Assembly (NCBI GenBank): GCA_946006895.1
Contig: CAMFZO010000054.1
Span: 1 to 8,202, forward strand
From: an uncultured Clostridia bacterium
GTDB taxonomy: Bacteria > Bacillota > Clostridia > Oscillospirales > Oscillospiraceae
Length of the DNA stretch: 8,202 nucleotides
Direction of reading: 5' to 3'
Shown piece by piece: positions 1 to 5,917 of the stretch. The first letter of the stretch is position 1, and each line of letters opens with the position of its first letter. A model generated the notes under the pieces. The model was not told where the DNA came from. It was given only the letters and a program-made list of their open reading frames with translations, and did not search any database. Made by a program: the position numbers and the translations under genes.

Positions 1-118
1 AAGTGAACGGTGAACAGTGAATAACGGAGGTGTCTGCTTCGCAGACGAATGAAAAAATGTACGCAGAGCGCACACATTACCTGTTCACTATTCACTTTTC
101 ACCATTCACTGTTCACTG
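1..118. repeat. Inverted arrays of a 7-base repeat (MITE-like or STRR-like element)
   Basis: Five consecutive 7-base units of the form TTCACNN occupy 84-118 without interruption (TTCACTA, TTCACTT, TTCACCA, TTCACTG, TTCACTG). At least three units of the reverse complement, NNGTGAA, occupy 1-21 and probably continue beyond the window edge. The two arms can pair over about 22 bases with roughly four mismatches, enclosing about 75 bases. Within the enclosed part, GTCTGC (32-37) and GCAGAC (41-46) form a perfect 6-bp hairpin with a 3-base loop. I see no coding potential; the short open frame over this stretch has no recognisable protein. The structure resembles a small non-autonomous interspersed element, but the copy number in the genome cannot be seen here. 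Confidence 0.7.
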
Positions 119-123
119 TACGC

Positions 124-142
124 GGGCGGATAATATCCGCCC
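124..142. repeat. GC-rich 9-bp palindrome (interspersed repeat-like)
   Basis: GGGCGGATA (124-132) and TATCCGCCC (134-142) are perfect reverse complements around a single central A, followed by CCTACG. With realistic folding, about seven base pairs would close a loop of five. It directly follows the heptad array and precedes the terminator of the BlaR1-like gene. From memory, similar GGGCGG-N-CCGCCCCTAC palindromes are scattered between genes of Oscillospiraceae-type genomes. That is recollection, not something shown by this sequence. The lack of a T-run on either side argues against it being an intrinsic terminator. Confidence 0.6.
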
Positions 143-176
143 CTACGCACTTGTGCTTCAGAAGATTCATGATTAA

Positions 177-207
177 GAAAAGGGGGCTGCTTTTTCGGCA
201 GCCCCTT
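177..207 (-). terminator. Rho-independent terminator of the blaI-blaR1-like operon
   Basis: On the minus strand an 8-bp perfect stem, GGGGCTGC with GCAGCCCC (198-205 and 183-190), closes a 7-base loop and can be extended by a G-T and an A-T pair. It is followed by TTTTCTT (181 down to 175). It starts about 12 bases after the stop codon of the BlaR1-like gene. This is the classical GC stem plus U-tract arrangement. On the plus strand the hairpin is preceded by A residues and lacks a T-tail, so it should act only on the leftward operon. Confidence 0.85.
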
Positions 208-218
208 GCGCTTTGGGT

Positions 219-2267
219 TTATTGGAATGCTCTCCACTCATCTACCGCCGTCCGGGGCATCCAGCCCTCGGAGGTCAGAATAAGCTCATCGGTCAATACT
301 ACGGTAAGACTGCCGTCCTCCTGCATCTTTTCCCAACCTACAAAGAGATGACTTGATGCCTCATTCAGCGGTGTCGTATGCAGCGTATAGGTGAAGCCGA
401 CATAATCATCCGTGGTATAGCGTTCGTCTATCTGAACGTCAGAGACCTGCGAATTCGTAAATTCGTGTCTGCCGGAGAGACTTCTGTCCTTCAGCGAATC
501 CCACTGCGCCGGAAGCTGCTCGCTCCGGAGCCGGACGGCTTCCTCAGGGCTTGCTGCCTTGATTGGCTCAACGTCGCCAAACCGGATCCAACTGTCATAG
601 GCCTGGTACATTTCTTCGGTAATGGCCTGCGCAATATCCTCCGAGGTGTGGTTCTCCGGCACGGACAGCGCCCATCTCGGGCCGTCCAGATAATCCACGT
701 CGCCGTTGACAAGGGGGACATAGAGATCCTCGGCGGAGGTATAAACGTAATGGGCATTCTTGCCGTCGTGGAATTCCAGATACCAGCTTCCGTCACGGGT
801 CGCCAGCCGCAGGCAGAGCTTGGAATCGGCGAAGAGATCACCCGGCTCTGTTACTGCGTTGGCCCAGTCGAGCATATCCGTCTCAAAAATGCCCGGTGTA
901 AACAGCGTGCCTTTGCCTGTCCGCGTCACCTCGCCGCTTTGCAGGTTTGTGATGGTCACATAGCCGAAGAAATACGGTTCCTCCGGGTCATAAAGATTGT
1001 TTTTGGAAAAATATCGGTACGTATAATATGGATATCCGTCGGGAGAAAGCGGCACGTCCTCCGGCATGACCAGCTCCGAAGGCTGGGTAAAGGACGAGGT
1101 CTCTGTGGGAGCGGTGGGCTCGGTCACTTCCGGGGCTTGGGTCGGTGTGGTTTCTTCGGCTTCCGTGGGCTGGGTCGGTGTGGTTTCTTCGGTTTCATCG
1201 GACGCTTCCGGTGTTCCGCCTGTGAAGGTGCAGCCGACAGTGACGATGAGCACCAGTAGCAGACAGATGACTGCGCGCAGCAGCTTTTTCGGCTTTTTCA
1301 CGATCATACCCATCCTTTCTTTCACCTGTTTTTTCGAGCTTGCCATGGTAGTGGCGGTTTGCAGCAGATTTCTTGATTTGCCCGCATGAGCGATCATGTC
1401 GAGGAGGGTTTTGCAGTAGCGCAGGCGTTCCTCCTCACCGAGACGTTTGATGGCGCCCTCGTCGCAGGAAAGCTCACAATCGCGCAGGGAGAGATTTGCC
1501 GCCAACCAGACCAGCGGATCAAACCAGTAGATGCAGAGGCAGACGGCCCGCACCAGCGCCCAGATGTGATCCGCGTGGCGGTAATGGGTCAACTCATGCG
1601 TGATCACATGACGCATCGTCTGCGCATCCTGCGCCGCCTCCGGCGTCAGCAGGATCCGCGGTCGAAAGAGACCGAGCAGACACGGAGACGGAATGTGCTC
1701 CGACACATACACGGGCAGAGGGCAGCCCTCTACTACGGCCTTCTTTGCGCCGCGAAGCGCCTTCCTGTGAAAGGACGCGTTCACCGCGACGAACCAAAGC
1801 GCGGTCACACCCATGCCGGTCAGCCAGACGATCTGCAGCACCTGCCCGACCGTCACACCGCCGGCTGCGGCGTTTTCCGTTTCCCGGACAGCGGCCTGCT
1901 CCGTCTGCGGCGCAGCAGCATCCGACACCTGTGTGCGATCCTGCGTGTTTTGTGCCGGTACATTTTGTGATGGAGCAGGCGTGTCCTGCTTCTGTACTTG
2001 CGCCGGCTGCTCTGCGGGCGTTTCCTGCTGCGTCTGCGCATTTCCGACCGGCTGCTGCATCAGGGTCTGCACCGCCTGCTCAGGGCGCTCAGTGATGTTG
2101 CTCAGACTGAAGGACGCCGCGCCAAACTGCACCGGCACAAGCAGCCGCACCGCGACCAGCAGCCACAGCCCGTATTGCAGCCACAGACTGATCTTGCCGC
2201 GCAGGAGCTTCCGCAGGGCGGCCAGTACGAGGATCAGAACGCTTGAAGAGATCAAAACCTGTATCAT
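219..2267 (-). CDS. BlaR1-like M56 family membrane metallopeptidase with unrecognised extracellular sensor domain
   Basis: This is a 682-residue antirepressor-type sensor protease. Two N-terminal hydrophobic segments lie near residues 3-18 and 28-46. A Gln/Pro/Ala/Thr-rich loop covers about 60-135, followed by a third membrane segment at 141-162. The M56 zinc-protease core includes HELTH at 224-228 (His224, Glu225, His228) and the downstream ligand motif ELSCDE at 265-270. A basic stretch and membrane segment at 324-345 lead to a Thr/Pro/Glu-rich stalk (about 355-395) and a roughly 285-residue exported C-terminal region. In BlaR1/MecR1 the protease responds to an outside ligand and inactivates the BlaI repressor. 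Here I find no transpeptidase SxxK/SxN/KTG set in the C-terminal part, so beta-lactam sensing is not supported. The start codon has AGGAGG seven bases upstream and overlaps the repressor's stop by four bases, implying coupled translation. The stretch ending at Cys346 resembles a lipoprotein signal peptide (basic residues, hydrophobic run, TVGC). Family assignment is firm; ligand and target genes are unknown. Confidence 0.93.
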   Translation of the reverse strand: MIQVLISSSVLILVLAALRKLLRGKISLWLQYGLWLLVAVRLLVPVQFGAASFSLSNITERPEQAVQTLMQQPVGNAQTQQETPAEQPAQVQKQDTPAPSQNVPAQNTQDRTQVSDAAAPQTEQAAVRETENAAAGGVTVGQVLQIVWLTGMGVTALWFVAVNASFHRKALRGAKKAVVEGCPLPVYVSEHIPSPCLLGLFRPRILLTPEAAQDAQTMRHVITHELTHYRHADHIWALVRAVCLCIYWFDPLVWLAANLSLRDCELSCDEGAIKRLGEEERLRYCKTLLDMIAHAGKSRNLLQTATTMASSKKQVKERMGMIVKKPKKLLRAVICLLLVLIVTVGCTFTGGTPEASDETEETTPTQPTEAEETTPTQAPEVTEPTAPTETSSFTQPSELVMPEDVPLSPDGYPYYTYRYFSKNNLYDPEEPYFFGYVTITNLQSGEVTRTGKGTLFTPGIFETDMLDWANAVTEPGDLFADSKLCLRLATRDGSWYLEFHDGKNAHYVYTSAEDLYVPLVNGDVDYLDGPRWALSVPENHTSEDIAQAITEEMYQAYDSWIRFGDVEPIKAASPEEAVRLRSEQLPAQWDSLKDRSLSGRHEFTNSQVSDVQIDERYTTDDYVGFTYTLHTTPLNEASSHLFVGWEKMQEDGSLTVVLTDELILTSEGWMPRTAVDEWRAFQ
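1138..1192 (-). repeat. 22-bp direct repeat encoding the Thr/Pro stalk of the BlaR1-like protein
   Basis: An identical 22-base sequence occurs at 1138-1159 and 1171-1192, 33 bases apart. It encodes two copies of an EETTPTQ-type unit in the stalk just outside the membrane (residues about 359-377). Flanking bases repeat less exactly. A 33-base in-frame period suggests expansion by duplication of an 11-residue unit, as is common in flexible Pro/Thr/Glu linkers, and stalk length could vary among strains. Confidence 0.75.
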
Positions 2268-2638
2268 TTCATTTCCTCCTCCGCTTTCTGCAAGATCGCG
2301 TACAGCTCGTCGATGTCGGCGCGGGTCAGGTCGTTCCGCTTTGCCATCGTGCTGACAAGCAAGCCGATGCTGCCGTCGTAGGCTCTGTGCAAAAGCGAGC
2401 TTGTCTCCGTTGCGATGACCTCCTCCTTTTCAACGGCGGCGCAGAAGGTTTTCGTCCGGCCGTTCTCCTTGTAGCTGACCAAGCCCTTGCCTTCCATCCG
2501 CCGCACCATCGTTGCGACCGTGCTTTTTGCCCAGCCCTCGGTCTGCCCCAACTGCCGCACCAGTTCCATCAAGGTAAGCGGCGACTGCCAAAGCAGCTCC
2601 ATGATGTGCCATTCATTCGGTGTGATTGAAATTGCCAT
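2264..2638 (-). CDS. BlaI/MecI/CopY-family transcriptional repressor
   Basis: A complete 124-residue winged-helix repressor, the usual length for the family. Residues about 4-70 form the DNA-binding domain. The pattern starting at ITPNEW, a helix around 22-31, the recognition helix within AKSTVATMVRRMEGKG (37-52) and the wing YKENGRTKTF (56-65) are all typical. Residues 73-124 form the helical dimerisation part (SSLLHRAYDGS, then LTRADIDELYAIL). Family members bind TACA/TGTA-like operators as dimers and are inactivated when the partner BlaR1/MecR1 protease is triggered. The Asn-Phe cleavage site known from staphylococcal BlaI is not preserved; Asn102 is followed by Asp. The gene is first in a two-gene operon, its stop codon overlapping the protease start. 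The ATG is preceded by AAGGG at ordinary spacing. Two operator-like copies sit on its promoter, so autoregulation is likely. No adjacent beta-lactamase gene supports calling it blaI itself. Confidence 0.93.
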   Translation of the reverse strand: MAISITPNEWHIMELLWQSPLTLMELVRQLGQTEGWAKSTVATMVRRMEGKGLVSYKENGRTKTFCAAVEKEEVIATETSSLLHRAYDGSIGLLVSTMAKRNDLTRADIDELYAILQKAEEEMK

Positions 2639-2660
2639 ACCGTTGCCCTTCTTTTTGATT

Positions 2661-2678
2661 GGTTTATATCTGTAACCC
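2661..2678 (-). promoter_or_regulatory. Candidate BlaI-type operator 2 (over the start site)
   Basis: On the minus strand this reads GGGTTACAGATATAAACC, the second copy of the 18-base element, and includes the TACA core typical of BlaI/MecI sites. It lies immediately downstream of the -10, covering the predicted transcription start near 2673. Together with copy 1 it brackets the promoter about three helical turns apart (32 bases). Confidence 0.7.
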
Positions 2679-2679
2679 T

Positions 2680-2708
2680 ATTGTAGCACTTTGGTTTATA
2701 TATGTCAA
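2680..2708 (-). promoter_or_regulatory. Sigma-A-type promoter of the blaI-blaR1-like operon
   Basis: On the minus strand, a consensus -35 TTGACA (2703-2708) is followed by exactly 17 bases and a -10 TACAAT (2680-2685). Transcription would start near 2673, giving a leader of about 35 bases to the repressor ATG at 2638. The near-perfect hexamers and ideal spacing suggest strong basal activity held down by the repressor. Confidence 0.88.
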
Positions 2709-2710
2709 CC
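2693..2710 (-). promoter_or_regulatory. Candidate BlaI-type operator 1 (over the -35)
   Basis: On the minus strand the sequence GGTTGACATATATAAACC is an imperfect dyad and fully contains the -35 hexamer. It matches the second copy at 2661-2678 in 15 of 18 positions, 32 bases away. Position over the -35 and repetition across the promoter are what one expects of an autorepressor site. Binding by the BlaI-like protein is inferred from location and family knowledge. Confidence 0.7.
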
Positions 2711-2732
2711 TCTTATTGGAAAAAAATTTAAG

Positions 2733-2740
2733 ACATATGT
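2733..2740. promoter_or_regulatory. Possible third repressor half-site pair (ACATATGT palindrome)
   Basis: ACATATGT is a perfect 8-base palindrome and is flanked by a G that makes GACATAT, identical to a stretch within operator 1. TACA/TGTA-type palindromes are the known core of BlaI/MecI operators. It lies between the two divergent promoters, about 25 bases upstream of the repressor's -35 and about 100 bases upstream of the dihydropyrimidinase -10. It is short enough to be chance. Confidence 0.35.
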
Positions 2741-2840
2741 GCCGTTGGCATCGGAAGAAGTCTGCGTTCCGGCAGGGACGGCTGTTTTCGGAAAAAATAC
2801 CCCCGGGGCGAGGAAGACGGTTCCATTTTTCGGACAGATA

Positions 2841-2849
2841 TGGTATAAT
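2841..2849 (+). promoter_or_regulatory. Extended -10 promoter for the dihydropyrimidinase gene
   Basis: TGGTATAAT gives a perfect -10 hexamer (2844-2849) with the TGn extension. At 17 bases upstream there is only TTCCAT, a poor -35, which extended -10 promoters tolerate. Transcription would begin near 2856, leaving a leader of about 85 bases before the ATG at 2941. Confidence 0.75.
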
Positions 2850-2858
2850 TGTTTCATA

Positions 2859-2895
2859 ATAGCTATTGGACCATCGCCGCTTTCGGTCCGGCTAT
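2859..2895 (+). other. Hairpin at the 5' end of the dihydropyrimidinase leader
   Basis: ATAGC (2859-2863) pairs with GCTAT (2891-2895) and GGACC (2868-2872) pairs with GGTCC (2885-2889), ten base pairs in all. An asymmetric internal loop (TATT opposite G) separates the two helices, and a 12-base loop closes the top. The structure begins within a few bases of the predicted start site. A 5'-terminal stem can protect an mRNA from decay or act in regulation; I recognise no known riboswitch or T-box element. No U-tract follows, so it is not an attenuator on its own. Confidence 0.5.
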
Positions 2896-2940
2896 GCTGA
2901 AAACGGCGGCGGGTCGGAACAAAACATGGAGGGGTTGCAC

Positions 2941-4314
2941 ATGAAAACCTTATTGAAAAACGGTACCATCGTAACAGGCAGCGGCTCCCGGGTCGCGGAC
3001 CTTCTGATCTGCGGCGAAAAGATCGTCAAAATCGGCGAAAATCTGGAAAGCCCCGACGCGAAGGTCGTCGATTGCAGCGGCAAGCTGCTGTTTCCCGGCT
3101 TCATCGATGCCCATACCCACTTTGACCTGGACGTCTGCAACACCACCACCGCCGACGATTTTTATTCCGGCGGCAGGGCGGCTCTTCGCGGCGGCACCAC
3201 CATGGTCATCGACTTTGCCTGCCCCAACAAGGGCGAGAGCCTGCAATACGGCCTGGACCTGTGGCACAAAAAGGCCGACGGCAAAACCGCCTGCGACTAT
3301 GCCTTCCACATGACCATCGACGACTGGAACGAGGACATCATCCGCGAGATCCCAAAGATGTTCGAGCAGGGCATCTCCTCTTTTAAGATGTATCTGACCT
3401 ATCCGGCCATGATGATCGGCGACAAGAACGTTTTCCTTGCCCTGCAGGAGCTGAAAAAATACGGCGGCATCGCCGGCGTCCATTGCGAAAACGCCGATGT
3501 GATCGACTCGCTTATTGCCCAGAAAAAGGCGGCCGGTGAGACGGCGCCGTCCTCCCATCCCCGGACCCGTCCCAGTGTGCTGGAGGCCGAGGCCATCGAC
3601 CGTCTGCTGAAAATGGCGGAGGTGGCACAGACCCCCGTAGTCATCGTTCATCTGTCCTCCGCCGACGGTTACGACGAGATCTGCCACGCCCGTCAGCGGG
3701 GCCAGAAGGTCTATGTGGAGACCTGCCCCCACTATCTGCTGCTGGACGACAGCCGGTATGACCAGCCGGAGTACATCGAGAGCGCCAAATACGTCTGCGC
3801 CCCGCCGCTGCGCAAGGCCCGCGACCAGGAGGTGCTGTGGAAGGCCCTGGCCTCCGACCAGATCCAGACCGTTTCCACCGACCACTGCTCCTTCTCTCTG
3901 GCGCAGAAGAACGCGGGAAAGGATGATTTTACCAAGATCCCCGGCGGACTGCCCGGCGTAGAGACCCGGGGCACCCTGCTGTATACCTACGGCGTGGCCG
4001 AGGGCCGCATCACCAGGGAGCAGATGGCGCGGCTCCTGTCGGAGAATCCCGCCAAGCTGTACGGGGCCTATCCGCGCAAAGGCATCCTGGCCGAGGGCAG
4101 CGACGCGGACATCGTGGTCTATGATCCGGCGGGCGAGGGCATCATCACGGCGGCCGACCAGGCCTATAACATGGACTACAACCCCTTTGAGGGCTTCCGG
4201 ACCCAGGGCCACATCGCCCAGGTCTATCTGCGCGGCAAGCTGGCCGTGGAGCAGGGAGAGATTTTGGAGGATCGCGGCGGCCAGTTCATCCCCCGCGGAA
4301 AATGCGCGCTGTAA
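2941..4314 (+). CDS. Dihydropyrimidinase / D-hydantoinase family cyclic amidohydrolase
   Basis: A complete 457-residue enzyme, normal for the family, that should hydrolyse a cyclic imide or ureide such as dihydrouracil, dihydrothymine or a 5-substituted hydantoin to the N-carbamoyl acid in the cytoplasm. All binuclear metal ligands are present: His58 and His60 (DAHTH), the carboxylated Lys149 (SSFKMYLTY), His181 (GVHCEN), His237 (IVHLSS) and Asp314 (STDHC). Tyr154 sits where the substrate-contacting tyrosine of the family is found. The ATG at 2941 was chosen because GGAGGGG lies six bases upstream; an in-frame ATG at 2926 has no such site. The gene has its own extended -10 promoter and is convergent with the next gene. 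No dihydropyrimidine dehydrogenase, beta-ureidopropionase, carbamoylase, racemase or permease is in view, so the substrate is open. Its GC-rich codon use contrasts with the AT-richer right-hand block. Confidence 0.93.
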   Translation: MKTLLKNGTIVTGSGSRVADLLICGEKIVKIGENLESPDAKVVDCSGKLLFPGFIDAHTHFDLDVCNTTTADDFYSGGRAALRGGTTMVIDFACPNKGESLQYGLDLWHKKADGKTACDYAFHMTIDDWNEDIIREIPKMFEQGISSFKMYLTYPAMMIGDKNVFLALQELKKYGGIAGVHCENADVIDSLIAQKKAAGETAPSSHPRTRPSVLEAEAIDRLLKMAEVAQTPVVIVHLSSADGYDEICHARQRGQKVYVETCPHYLLLDDSRYDQPEYIESAKYVCAPPLRKARDQEVLWKALASDQIQTVSTDHCSFSLAQKNAGKDDFTKIPGGLPGVETRGTLLYTYGVAEGRITREQMARLLSENPAKLYGAYPRKGILAEGSDADIVVYDPAGEGIITAADQAYNMDYNPFEGFRTQGHIAQVYLRGKLAVEQGEILEDRGGQFIPRGKCAL

Positions 4315-4329
4315 TACTGATTCCTGATG

Positions 4330-4371
4330 AAAAAGTAAGGGTAGTCATAGTAAAACCACTATGACTACCCT
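4330..4371 (-). terminator. Strong intrinsic terminator between convergent genes
   Basis: A perfect 14-bp inverted repeat (4338-4351 with 4358-4371) closes a 6-base loop. Reading the minus strand, the stem is followed by TTACTTTTTC, a good U-tract, so it should end the leftward transcript of the zinc-ribbon gene, whose stop is at 4416. On the plus strand the stem is followed only by AATTGAATT, a weak tail, but it lies 23 bases after the dihydropyrimidinase stop and probably also limits that transcript. Confidence 0.85.
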
Positions 4372-4415
4372 AATTGAATTCCCAGTGAGGCTTCCCACGT
4401 ACGGATTTTCCGCAT

Positions 4416-5357
4416 TTAGGGCCTTACAAGATATACTACGGCCTTGCTGCCAATCGCCGTATTAAACTCGCCTATGCCGTACTGGGTTCCGCCGGATACG
4501 ATGAATCTATATAAATCGATTCTTCCGTAGCCGCCATCGCCGTATACCCGGTTGATGTCGAAGGAACCGCTGAAATTGTAGGACGGGTCGCCCGACTCAT
4601 CCCCCCAGCCGTCGCCGTAGTTGATCATATACGGCTGTACGGTGATCGTACCGTCGGTATCTATCGTGACGTAGACGAGCTCCCATACGCCATTGAATAT
4701 GAACTCGCCCTTCCACTTTCCAAGAAGCTCGTCGTTGCTGAGGAAGGAGCCGTCAAGGCTGCCGCTCATAGCATCGGATATCCAAGCGAAATCATTTTCT
4801 TCGATCTTACCGAGGCTGTCGGTGTAGGGCAGGTCGGCTACGGGCTCAGTAGGCGCTTCGGTAGGCTGTTCAGTAGGCGCTTCAGTAGGCGCCTCAGTAG
4901 GTGCTTCGGTAGCCTCCTCGGTAGGCGCTTCGGTCTCTGGCTCGGTGGATGCTTCGGTCACATTCTCCATAACAGGGGTTGTCGCAATCAGCTGGTTATC
5001 TCCGCCGTGCTGGAACTTAGGCAAGAAAAAGAGCACAAATACGGCTACAGCCGCTATCACTACAACTCCGGCGATAACGAGAGAGATGATAAGAGCCGTG
5101 TTATTCTTTTTCGGCGGCTGCTGATTGCCGTATGGAGGATAGGGCTGAGCCGGCTGCCGATAGGGTATGTATTCCTGCTTTGGCCGCTGTGATTGCTGTG
5201 GCTGCCGTGGGGGTTGATTATAAGGGGCACCGTAGAACTGTGTGCGGGTCTGTTCAGGCTGAACCCTCGCCGGTGAGTCGAGTTTCGCGCTGCAGTTAGA
5301 ACAGAACATGTCTCCCTCTTTGATGGGATTTCCGCAGTTATAACAAAATTTTTCCAT
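4416..5357 (-). CDS. Zinc-ribbon, single-TM protein with Thr-Pro-Glu stalk and exported C-terminal domain
   Basis: A 313-residue membrane protein. An N-terminal zinc ribbon has Cys5/Cys8 and Cys19/Cys22 (CYNCG and CSNCS). A Pro/Gln/Tyr-rich cytoplasmic linker spans about 28-83. A KK-preceded transmembrane segment lies at about 88-112, then an acidic PTEA-repeat stalk at about 134-172. The C-terminal domain from about 176 is rich in Trp, Gly, Tyr and Asp and looks beta-stranded (GKWKGEF, then GDGWGDESGD). Clostridia commonly encode zinc-ribbon/TM proteins of this kind and their function is mostly unknown. The order implies ribbon inside, C-terminal domain outside. The start has GGGGAG about ten bases upstream. 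It follows the lipoprotein gene by 44 bases on the same strand, and a strong terminator follows it, so it is probably the last gene of a transcript. I do not recognise the C-terminal domain. Confidence 0.88.
   Translation of the reverse strand: MEKFCYNCGNPIKEGDMFCSNCSAKLDSPARVQPEQTRTQFYGAPYNQPPRQPQQSQRPKQEYIPYRQPAQPYPPYGNQQPPKKNNTALIISLVIAGVVVIAAVAVFVLFFLPKFQHGGDNQLIATTPVMENVTEASTEPETEAPTEEATEAPTEAPTEAPTEQPTEAPTEPVADLPYTDSLGKIEENDFAWISDAMSGSLDGSFLSNDELLGKWKGEFIFNGVWELVYVTIDTDGTITVQPYMINYGDGWGDESGDPSYNFSGSFDINRVYGDGGYGRIDLYRFIVSGGTQYGIGEFNTAIGSKAVVYLVRP
4845..4931 (-). repeat. 12-base tandem repeat encoding the PTEA stalk
   Basis: About seven imperfect copies of a 12-base unit close to GTAGGCGCTTCA (plus-strand reading) encode repeated Pro-Thr-Glu-Ala units at residues 143-171. 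Individual copies vary mainly at third codon positions, and one unit reads PTEQ. In-frame repeats like this can change number by slippage, altering how far the exported domain stands from the membrane. Confidence 0.85.
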
Positions 5358-5401
5358 TGATCTTATCTCCCCTGAATATTTTGGCTATATTTGATTCGTG
5401 T

Positions 5402-5917
5402 TTATACTCCCGGCATCGGCGAGAAGACAGCCTCCCCCGATACTGCATCCATTTCAAAAACATCCTTACTGAATTCGTCGGCCGCAAGCTCGCCGCTGAT
5501 CTGATAAGTCATCAGCTTATCTGCGAAGTCCTTCACCTCCCAGCCGTAAGACCAAAAATCGACTTTTATATATACATTCGCTTTCGAAAAGAATTGAAGC
5601 CTTGTTTCGCTGTTATCCGCAAAATCCGCGAATACGCTGAGATCCTCGCCGAACAGCGCCCCCGGCTCCAACGATATTTCATATTCGCTCTCGGGAAGGA
5701 GTCCGTCCAGTGTTCTGCTCAAATAGGCATATGCCTCGGCATATATATCCGAGGACAGGAACATCCGGCGCTTTTCGTTTTTCTCTCTGTTTAAATCGGA
5801 TACCTCTTTGAAAGCTTCATCGTGCGTTTTGTCATCTTCCGGCTTACCGCAGGATACGAGCAACATCATGGAAAAAATCATGAGCGCTGATATAATGATG
5901 AATATAATTCTTTTCAT
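5402..5917 (-). CDS. Small predicted lipoprotein of unknown function
   Basis: A complete 171-residue protein. Residues 1-22 are a signal peptide with a basic start (MKR), a long Ile/Leu/Met-rich core, and the lipobox LVSC with Cys23 as the predicted lipidated residue. The mature part begins with a charged, Lys/Asp/Glu-rich tether (about 24-52) and continues as an acidic domain of about 120 residues rich in Phe, Tyr and Ala. I recognise no domain. The stop is 44 bases before the zinc-ribbon gene, and a 116-base gap separates its start from the DUF3592-type genes upstream. The ATG has no clear Shine-Dalgarno, only A-rich sequence with weak purine runs. Coding is supported by the lipoprotein signal and by the open frame filling the gap between neighbours. 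Confidence 0.82.
   Translation of the reverse strand: MKRIIFIIISALMIFSMMLLVSCGKPEDDKTHDEAFKEVSDLNREKNEKRRMFLSSDIYAEAYAYLSRTLDGLLPESEYEISLEPGALFGEDLSVFADFADNSETRLQFFSKANVYIKVDFWSYGWEVKDFADKLMTYQISGELAADEFSKDVFEMDAVSGEAVFSPMPGV

Noticed and set aside
49..351. 100-residue frame across the left-edge repeats
   Set aside because: It spans the heptad array, the palindrome, the terminator and the antisense end of the BlaR1-like gene; there is no protein-like composition.
378..1259. 293-residue plus-strand frame opposite the BlaR1-like gene
   Set aside because: Low-complexity Arg/Gly/Phe-rich translation that reflects the stalk repeats read backwards; the minus-strand protein has clear family motifs.
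2866..2940. N-terminal extension of the dihydropyrimidinase from a TTG at 2866
   Set aside because: The extension falls in the leader hairpin, matches nothing in the family, and the ATG at 2941 has a strong ribosome binding site.
2950..4212. 420-residue open frame antisense to the dihydropyrimidinase
   Set aside because: It is the mirror of a GC-rich coding frame with a fully conserved enzyme on the other strand; it has no recognisable domain and no ribosome binding site that I can see.
4338..4371. The perfect 14-bp inverted repeat as an insertion-element end or protein-binding site
   Set aside because: The minus-strand U-tract and position between convergent stops are fully explained by a terminator.
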